NCBI RefSeq assembly: GCF_042680685.1
Contig: NZ_JBHUEA010000001.1
Coordinates: 1 to 64,000, forward strand
Direction of reading: 5' to 3'
Source of the DNA: Amnibacterium endophyticum
GTDB lineage: Bacteria; Actinomycetota; Actinomycetes; Actinomycetales; Microbacteriaceae
DNA length: 64,000 bases
Part shown: piece after piece, positions 59,342 through 64,000 of the stretch
Layout of the letters: each line of letters starts with the position of its first letter
Numbering within the stretch: the first letter of the stretch is position 1
Translations under genes and position numbers: made by a program
The notes under the pieces: generated by a model
The model's input: the letters and a program-made list of their open reading frames with translations, nothing else
Told to the model about the DNA's origin: nothing
The model's database searches: none

Positions 59342-60241
59342 TCAGCCGTGCGGCCGGAAGCGGTCCGCGACGTCGGCCACCTCGGCGCGGGCCGCCAGAT
59401 CGAGGCCGCGGATCGGCCTCGGCAGGCAGTCGGGGCCGACCAGGCCGAGGTGCTCGGCGAGCGCGGCGACCACGCGGAGGCTGCCGCCGTGCCGCGCGAA
59501 GAGGGCGAGGAGCGGCTGCAGCCGCTCCTCCTCGGCCCGCACCGCCTCGTGGTCGCCGGCCCGAGCGGCCCGGGTGAGCGCCAGCGCGGGGCCGGGCAGG
59601 ACACCGGCGACGACGCTGAACCAGGCGTCGCAGCCGGCGAGCAGCCCGGTCGCCGCGGACGCGTCGCCGGACACCCCGACGGTCACGTGCGCGGGCAGCA
59701 GCGCCCGCAGCCGGGCGACCCGCGCGGTCGCCGCCTCCTCGTCGGCGGGCACGCCGGGGATCTTGACCGCGGTCACGTGCGGCAGCCGCGCGATCGCGGC
59801 GGTCAGCTCGTCGGTGAAGGCGAACCGCGTGGTCGCCGGGTTGTCGTAGACCGTCACCGGGATCGACGACGCCGCCGACACGTCCGCGTAGAGCCCGAGG
59901 ACCTCGTCGAGCGTGAGCGGCTGGTACGACACCGGCGCGAGCAGCACCGCCGCCGCCCCCGCCTCCTGCGCCGCGTCGACGTGCGCGAGCACGTCCCGCG
60001 TCGCGACGGCGCCGACCCCGACCATCACCGGCACACCGGCTGCTGCCTCGACGGCGAGCCGGGTCAGCCGCGCCCGCTCGTCCGCGCGCAGGTAGGCGTA
60101 GGAGCCGGTGGAGCCGAGCGCGCCGATCGAGTCGACGCCGGCGGCCGCGAGGCGCTCCACGAGCCGCACGAAGCCCGCCTCGTCGGGCGAGCCGTCCGGC
60201 GTGAAGGGGGTGAGCGGGAAGGCGGACAGGCCGGTGAGCAC
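59342..60241 (-). CDS. Dihydrodipicolinate-synthase-family aldolase/lyase
   Basis: A 299-residue class I TIM-barrel lyase. FPLTPFTPDGSPDEAGFVRLV at the start, GSTGSYAYL in place of the DapA GTTGE loop, IPVTVYDNPATT with the catalytic Tyr, and the Schiff-base Lys in VTAVKIPG. The loop difference argues against being the lysine-pathway DapA; a sugar-acid or related aldolase is more likely. GTG 60241 has GGGAGG seven bases upstream. Confidence 0.88.
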   Translation of the reverse strand: MLTGLSAFPLTPFTPDGSPDEAGFVRLVERLAAAGVDSIGALGSTGSYAYLRADERARLTRLAVEAAAGVPVMVGVGAVATRDVLAHVDAAQEAGAAAVLLAPVSYQPLTLDEVLGLYADVSAASSIPVTVYDNPATTRFAFTDELTAAIARLPHVTAVKIPGVPADEEAATARVARLRALLPAHVTVGVSGDASAATGLLAGCDAWFSVVAGVLPGPALALTRAARAGDHEAVRAEEERLQPLLALFARHGGSLRVVAALAEHLGLVGPDCLPRPIRGLDLAARAEVADVADRFRPHG

Positions 60242-60264
60242 GATGGATCCTCCCAGCGTCGCCG

Positions 60265-60672
60265 TCAGCCCTTCGAGTCCCCCTGCCACCCGATCAGCCA
60301 GGTGACGCCCCAGCGATCGCGGACCTGGCCGTCGAAGTCGCCCCACGGCCGGCGCTGCAGCGGATCGATCACCTCGCCGCCGTCGCCGAGCCGCTCGAAC
60401 CAGTCGCGGAGCACCGCGGGGTCGGCGGCCCCGAGCAGCGCGAGGAGCAGGCCTTCGACCCGGAGCGAGGACTCGCCGGGAGCCGCGTCGGCGGCGGACA
60501 CGGCGACGGCTCCCTTCAGCTCGCCGTGCGCGATCAGCTCGGAAGGTCCGTCGGTCCGGCCGAGCTGTCCGAAGGTGAAGAGCGCGAGCTCTCCGCCGAA
60601 GACCGACTCGTAGTGCTCCAGCGCCCGACGCGCCGTCCCGGGAGGAAGCAGGTAGGGCGTGGGCGCGGCCAT
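60265..60672 (-). CDS. VOC-superfamily (PhnB-like) protein
   Basis: A 135-residue protein with the PhnB-like pattern: PYLLPPGTARRALEHYESVFGG, ELIAHGELKG, then WFERLGDGGEVIDPLQRRPWGD and VRDRWGVTWLIG. Most members have no proven enzymatic role. It starts the pair with the aldolase gene, which lies 23 bp downstream on the same strand. Confidence 0.88.
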   Translation of the reverse strand: MAAPTPYLLPPGTARRALEHYESVFGGELALFTFGQLGRTDGPSELIAHGELKGAVAVSAADAAPGESSLRVEGLLLALLGAADPAVLRDWFERLGDGGEVIDPLQRRPWGDFDGQVRDRWGVTWLIGWQGDSKG

Positions 60673-60772
60673 GGGCCGACGCTAGACCGCGGCCTGGTCG
60701 GACGCCACGGCGGCCTGCGGCCGGAGCCGTCCGGGTGAACCCGGGCACGTCCGGGCCAGCGACGGAACAGAA

Positions 60773-60800
60773 GAAGCCCCCGGCGTGAGCCGGGGGCTTC
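60773..60800 (-). terminator. Rho-independent terminator of tRNA-Glu
   Basis: Perfect 12-bp stem GAAGCCCCCGGC with a GTGA/TCAC loop, just 3' of the tRNA on the minus strand, followed there by TTCTGTT. The best intrinsic terminator in the window. Confidence 0.85.
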
Positions 60801-60806
60801 TGTCCG

Positions 60807-60879
60807 TGACCCCAGCGGGATTTGAACCCGCGTTACCGCCGTGAGAGGGCGACGTCCTAGGCCGCTAAACGATGGGGCC
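60807..60879 (-). tRNA. tRNA-Glu (anticodon CTC)
   Basis: 73 nt folding as a standard cloverleaf: acceptor GGCCCCA paired with TGGGGTC (one G-T), anticodon loop CTCTCAC with CTC in the centre, T-loop GTTCAAATC. CCA is not encoded. Confidence 0.95.
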
Positions 60880-60984
60880 GTTCGGTGCTGCGCCGCAGCG
60901 CAACGGTCGTCGAGTATGCCACACCGACGGCGTCCCCTTCCAATCGTCAGCCGGCGCTCGGCGCCGCGGTGGTTGGCTCCCGCC

Positions 60985-61623
60985 ATGCGCATCACGAAGC
61001 ACGAGCACGCCGCACTCGTCCTCGAGGAGGGCGGCCGCCGCCTCGTCGTCGACCCCGGCGGGCTGACGAACCCGCTGCTCGGGCTGCAGCAGGTCGACGC
61101 CGTCGTCATCACCCACGAGCACGCGGACCACTGGACCGCGGACCAGCTGAAGCGGATCCTCGACGGCAGCCGCGACGCCGTCGTCCTCGGCCCGCCCGCC
61201 GTCGCCCGCGCCGTGGAGGGGTTCGAGGTGCGGGCCGTGTCCCCCTCGGAGCAGGTCGAGATCGGCCCGTGGCGGCTGCGCTTCTTCGGCGGCAACCACG
61301 CGATCATCCATCCGACGATCCCGGCCGTCGAGAACCTCGGCGTGCTGGTGAACGACCGCGTCTACTACCCCGGCGACTCCTTCCACATCCCGATCGGGAT
61401 CGAGGTCGACACGCTCGCCGCCCCCGCCGGTGCGCCGTGGCTGAAGATCTCGGAGGCGATGGACTTCGTCGGGCAGATCTCGCCGAAGCGCGCGTTCGGC
61501 ACCCACGACGGCGTGCTGTCGCAGGCGGGTCGCGGCATCGCGTTCGACCGGCTGAAGGCGGTCACCGAGGCGCGCGGCGGCGAGTGGTTCGCCCTCGAGG
61601 CCGGCGACTCCGTCGACATCTGA
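60985..61623 (+). CDS. Metallo-beta-lactamase-fold hydrolase (UlaG-like)
   Basis: A 212-residue MBL-fold protein. THEHADHWTADQL is the HxHxDH metal motif. MRITKHEHAALVLEEGGRRLVVDPG at the start is the UlaG-like beta-lactamase pattern (about residues 1-25), with YYPGDSFH and FGTHDGVL supplying further ligands. Substrate unknown. ATG 60985; single gene. Confidence 0.9.
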   Translation: MRITKHEHAALVLEEGGRRLVVDPGGLTNPLLGLQQVDAVVITHEHADHWTADQLKRILDGSRDAVVLGPPAVARAVEGFEVRAVSPSEQVEIGPWRLRFFGGNHAIIHPTIPAVENLGVLVNDRVYYPGDSFHIPIGIEVDTLAAPAGAPWLKISEAMDFVGQISPKRAFGTHDGVLSQAGRGIAFDRLKAVTEARGGEWFALEAGDSVDI

Positions 61624-61641
61624 CCCGGGCCTCCGCGGGAA

Positions 61642-61784
61642 GGCGCACGCTTGCCGCTCGTTGCGGCTCGACCCGGCGTGTCGCGACAACGAGCGGCAAG
61701 CCCGCGTCCCGGGAGGCGCACGCTTGCCCCGAATTGCGGATCGACACGGTGTGTCGCGACAACGTGAGGCAAGTCCGCGTTCCC
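61642..61784. repeat. Tandem pair of 70-bp palindromic repeats (family C)
   Basis: Copy 1 (61642-61710) and copy 2 (61715-61784), period 73 bp, share GGCGCACGCTTGCC at the start, GTGTCGCGACAACG in the centre and CCGCGT near the end. Copy 1 has 14-bp perfect arms (61650-61663 and 61687-61700). Copy 2 keeps the hairpin with changes. They fill the convergent gap between the MBL gene and the molybdate ATPase gene. Confidence 0.85.
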
Positions 61785-61814
61785 CGGCGAACGGGTGGTG
61801 CCGCGAGCCGCGCG

Positions 61815-62531
61815 CTACTGGAGGAGGCGGGCGACGACCCCGCTCGCGGGCGCGGCGCGGAGGTCCGCGAGCCCGCCCGACTGCACCACGGACCCCTCGT
61901 CGAGCACGACCACCTCGTCCGCCAGCGCCTCCGCGTCGCGGGCGTCGTGGGTGACGAGCAGGGCGCTGCCGGCGAAGGCGGCCAGGCGCTCTGCGATCGC
62001 GTCGCGGAGCGCGGGACGCCGTTCGGCGTCGATCGCGGCGAGCGGCTCGTCGAGCAGCAGCAGCGCCGGCTCCCGTGCGAGCGCTCGCACCAGCGCGACG
62101 CGGGCGGCCTGACCGCCCGAGAGCGCCGCCGGCCTTCGCGCCGCGAGCGCGTCGAGACCGGCGTCGTCCAGCAGAGCCGCGGCACGCCTCCTTGCGGCTC
62201 CACGTCCCGTGCCGGCGGTCCGGAGCCCGAACGCGACGTTGTCGAGCACGGTGAGGTGCGGGAAGAGCGGCGCCTGCTGCTGCACGAGCCCGACCGGACG
62301 GCGCTCGGGCGGCAGCAGCACGCCGGCGTCGGGGTCGTCGAGCACGATGTCGCCGAGCACGATCCGACCGGCCGTCAGCGGCAGCAGCCCGGCGATCGCG
62401 GCGAGCGCGGTCGACTTGCCGGCGCCGTTGCGGCCGAGCAGCGCCACGACCCGGCCGGGCGGCACCGCGAGCGCCGCGTCGAGCCGGAAACCGTCCCGCT
62501 CCACGACGAGGCGGGCCTCGAGGCCGGTCAC
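61815..62531 (-). CDS. modC: Molybdate ABC transporter ATP-binding protein
   Basis: A 238-residue ATPase. Walker A GRNGAGKSTALAAIAG, signature ALSGGQAARVALVRAL, Walker B LLLLDEPLAAID, H-loop LVTHDARDAEAL. It lacks the C-terminal MOP domain of full-length ModC (~350 residues). GTG 62531 overlaps the permease stop. Identity rests on the adjacent modB and modA. Confidence 0.9.
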   Translation of the reverse strand: MTGLEARLVVERDGFRLDAALAVPPGRVVALLGRNGAGKSTALAAIAGLLPLTAGRIVLGDIVLDDPDAGVLLPPERRPVGLVQQQAPLFPHLTVLDNVAFGLRTAGTGRGAARRRAAALLDDAGLDALAARRPAALSGGQAARVALVRALAREPALLLLDEPLAAIDAERRPALRDAIAERLAAFAGSALLVTHDARDAEALADEVVVLDEGSVVQSGGLADLRAAPASGVVARLLQ

Positions 62532-63349
62532 CCGGCGAGCCCGCGCAGCCAGCGGTCCCGCAGCGCGACGAGGACGGCGAGCGCGACGACGACGAGGACG
62601 ACGGCGATCGCCGTCGCGGCCGCCGGATCGGTCGCGAGCGCCAGGTAGGCGGCGACCGGCAGGGTCTGGGTCACGCCGGGGAGGCTGCCGGCGAAGGTGA
62701 TCGTCGCGCCGAACTCGCCAACGGCCCGCGCGAAGGCGAGCACCGCGCCCGCCGCGACGCCCGGGGCGGCGAGCGGCAGCAGCACGCGCGAGAACCGGAT
62801 CCAGGGCCCCGCGCCGAGCGTTGCCGCGGCGGCGAGCTGCCTGCGGTCGACGGCGCGGAGCGCGCCCTCCACCCCGAGCACGAGGAAGGGCAGCCCGACG
62901 AAGGTCTGCGCGACGACGACCGCCGCGGTCGTGAACGGGATCGTGATCCCGAAGCCGCGGTAGAGCGGCTCGCCGATGAGGCCCGTGCGGCCGAGCAGCA
63001 GCAGGAGCGCGACGCCGCCGATGACGGGCGGCATCACGAGCGGCGTGGTGATCAGCGCGCGGACGAGCCGGCGCAGCAGCGGCGGCCAGGCGTCGGCGCC
63101 CGCGAGCAGCACGGCGAGCGGCACCCCGACGACGACGCAGCACCCCGTCGCGGCGGCCGCGGTGCCGAGCGACAGCCCGAGCGCGGGCAGCACGACGTCG
63201 CCGGTCAGCAGCGCGGGCAGCTGCGGCCACGGCGCCCGGACGAGCAGGGCGACGAGCGGCCCGACGAGCAGCAGCAGCCCGAGTCCCGCCGGCACGAGCA
63301 GCGCGCGCGGGGCGCGCAGCGCGGGCGCCGCTCCCCTAGCGCGGCGCAA
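62528..63349 (-). CDS. modB: Molybdate ABC transporter permease
   Basis: A 273-residue permease with about six helices and the ModB/CysW EAA-type loop ATLGAGPWIRFSRVLLPLAAPGVAAG (about residues 176-201). TPLVMPPVIGGVALLLLLGRTGLIG is the typical ModB segment. The TTG at 63349 overlaps modA by 14 bases; a later GTG is possible. Confidence 0.9.
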   Translation of the reverse strand: MRRARGAAPALRAPRALLVPAGLGLLLLVGPLVALLVRAPWPQLPALLTGDVVLPALGLSLGTAAAATGCCVVVGVPLAVLLAGADAWPPLLRRLVRALITTPLVMPPVIGGVALLLLLGRTGLIGEPLYRGFGITIPFTTAAVVVAQTFVGLPFLVLGVEGALRAVDRRQLAAAATLGAGPWIRFSRVLLPLAAPGVAAGAVLAFARAVGEFGATITFAGSLPGVTQTLPVAAYLALATDPAAATAIAVVLVVVALAVLVALRDRWLRGLAG

Positions 63350-64000
63350 GGAACCCGGCCGCCTGCAGCGCGTCCCCGCCGTTCGACACCACGAAGTCGG
63401 TCCACGCCTCGGCGAGCGCCGCGTTCCGCGACTCGGTCAGGGGTGCGATCGGATAGCTCGTGAGGGCCTCATCCGCCTGCGGGATCGCGATGCCCTCGAC
63501 CTGGCCGGCCGCGGCCTCCACGTCGGTCGCGTAGACGAGGCCGGCGTCGGCCTCCCCCGTCCGCACCTTGGTCAGCACGGCGGTGACGTCCGGCTCGTAG
63601 CTGTCGGGCTCCGCGGCCACGCCCGCGAGCCGGAACGCCTTCTGCGCCGCGGCGCCGCAGGGCACCTCCTTCGCGCAGACCACCACGGTCCGCTTCGCGT
63701 CGGCGAAGTCGGCGAGCCCGGTGATGCCGGCCGGGTTCCCCGCGGGCACCGCGATCTCGAGCCGGTTGCGCGCGATCACCACCGGGTCGGCGGCGGTGCG
63801 GCCGGCGTCGACCACGGTGCGCATCGTGGTGGTGCTCGCGGCGGCGAACACGTCGACCGGCGCTCCGCTCACGATCTGCGCGGCGAGCGCGGAGCTGCCG
63901 CCGAAGCTGAAGTCGATCGACGTCCCCGGGTACTGCCGCTCGAACTGGGTCGCGAGCTCCGGCAGCACCCGGTTCAGGCTCGCCGCCGCGTCGACCGTGA
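63336..64000 (-). CDS. modA: Molybdate-binding protein (5' end outside window)
   Basis: At least 221 residues of a periplasmic-binding-type protein; the frame continues past 64000 (TVDAAASLNRVLPELATQFE). FSFGGSSALAAQIVSGAPVDVFAAAS is the oxyanion-binding start of ModA (about the first third), followed by PVVIARNRLEIAV and GEADAGLVYATDV, all standard. The signal peptide is beyond the edge. Confidence 0.93.
   Translation of the reverse strand, partial: TVDAAASLNRVLPELATQFERQYPGTSIDFSFGGSSALAAQIVSGAPVDVFAAASTTTMRTVVDAGRTAADPVVIARNRLEIAVPAGNPAGITGLADFADAKRTVVVCAKEVPCGAAAQKAFRLAGVAAEPDSYEPDVTAVLTKVRTGEADAGLVYATDVEAAAGQVEGIAIPQADEALTSYPIAPLTESRNAALAEAWTDFVVSNGGDALQAAGFLAPR

Noticed and set aside
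61642..61784. Terminal repeats of an insertion sequence
   Set aside because: No transposase frame, no target duplication seen; the copies are tandem and each is itself palindromic.

Overview
The window is high-GC DNA (about 73% G+C) packed with genes. Short overlapping gene starts (ATGA, GTGA), many GTG starts and the gene repertoire point to an actinobacterium, most likely family Microbacteriaceae. The evidence is a Gram-positive-style Tad/Flp pilus locus with no outer-membrane secretin, Ctc/L25 next to pth, Lgt, NarL-type two-component systems and LacI-controlled sugar genes. The genus cannot be fixed from this sequence.

Layout. 1-9.4 kb: a cut-off Imm-5-like gene, an esterase, a secreted S53 (sedolisin) peptidase bracketed by two near-identical palindromic repeats, a 2-oxoglutarate/Fe(II) oxygenase, a methyltransferase, a membrane-anchored M23 peptidase, pth, L25/Ctc and gluconokinase. 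9.5-18.4 kb: a two-component system followed by a Tad pilus operon (Flp pilin, TadE, TadG-like, CpaB, CpaE, CpaF, TadB, TadC). 18.4-25.3 kb: hydroxyacid dehydrogenase with a small monooxygenase, 6-phosphogluconate dehydrogenase, a Pseudomonas-type trehalose synthase and a GIY-YIG/zinc-ribbon protein. 24.4-27.5 kb: LysR regulator divergent from mesX (DUF1852) and mesD, the oxygen-dependent folate-independent methionine synthase pair. 27.6-41.4 kb: acetyltransferase, P-loop kinase, glycerate kinase, SulP transporter with MerR regulator, LacI with an orphan sugar-binding lipoprotein, Kup, a phospholipase-C-like phosphoesterase coupled to a lipoprotein (also bracketed by a palindrome pair), a DUF6069-type membrane protein and Lgt.

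41.8-50.1 kb is the most distinctive block: an enolase-superfamily enzyme divergent from a five-gene run of GH2 glycosidase, sulfatase, sugar-porter MFS transporter, dedicated formylglycine-generating enzyme and LacI regulator, with a good LacI-type operator in the divergent promoter. It reads as a self-contained pathway for a sulfated glycoside. 50.2-64 kb: small membrane protein, XRE regulator/SDR pair, AI-2E-family permease, TDT exporter with LysR, a two-component system with an ABC exporter, a DHDPS-family aldolase, a VOC protein, tRNA-Glu(CTC), an MBL hydrolase and a molybdate ABC transporter running off the right edge.

Most convergent gene ends with enough space between them hold a long, often perfect palindrome. 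Several have unrelated sequences. Two families occur twice and bracket genes for secreted proteins; another forms a tandem pair. I see no insertion sequence, prophage or CRISPR array. Most very long antisense reading frames are high-GC shadows of real genes.
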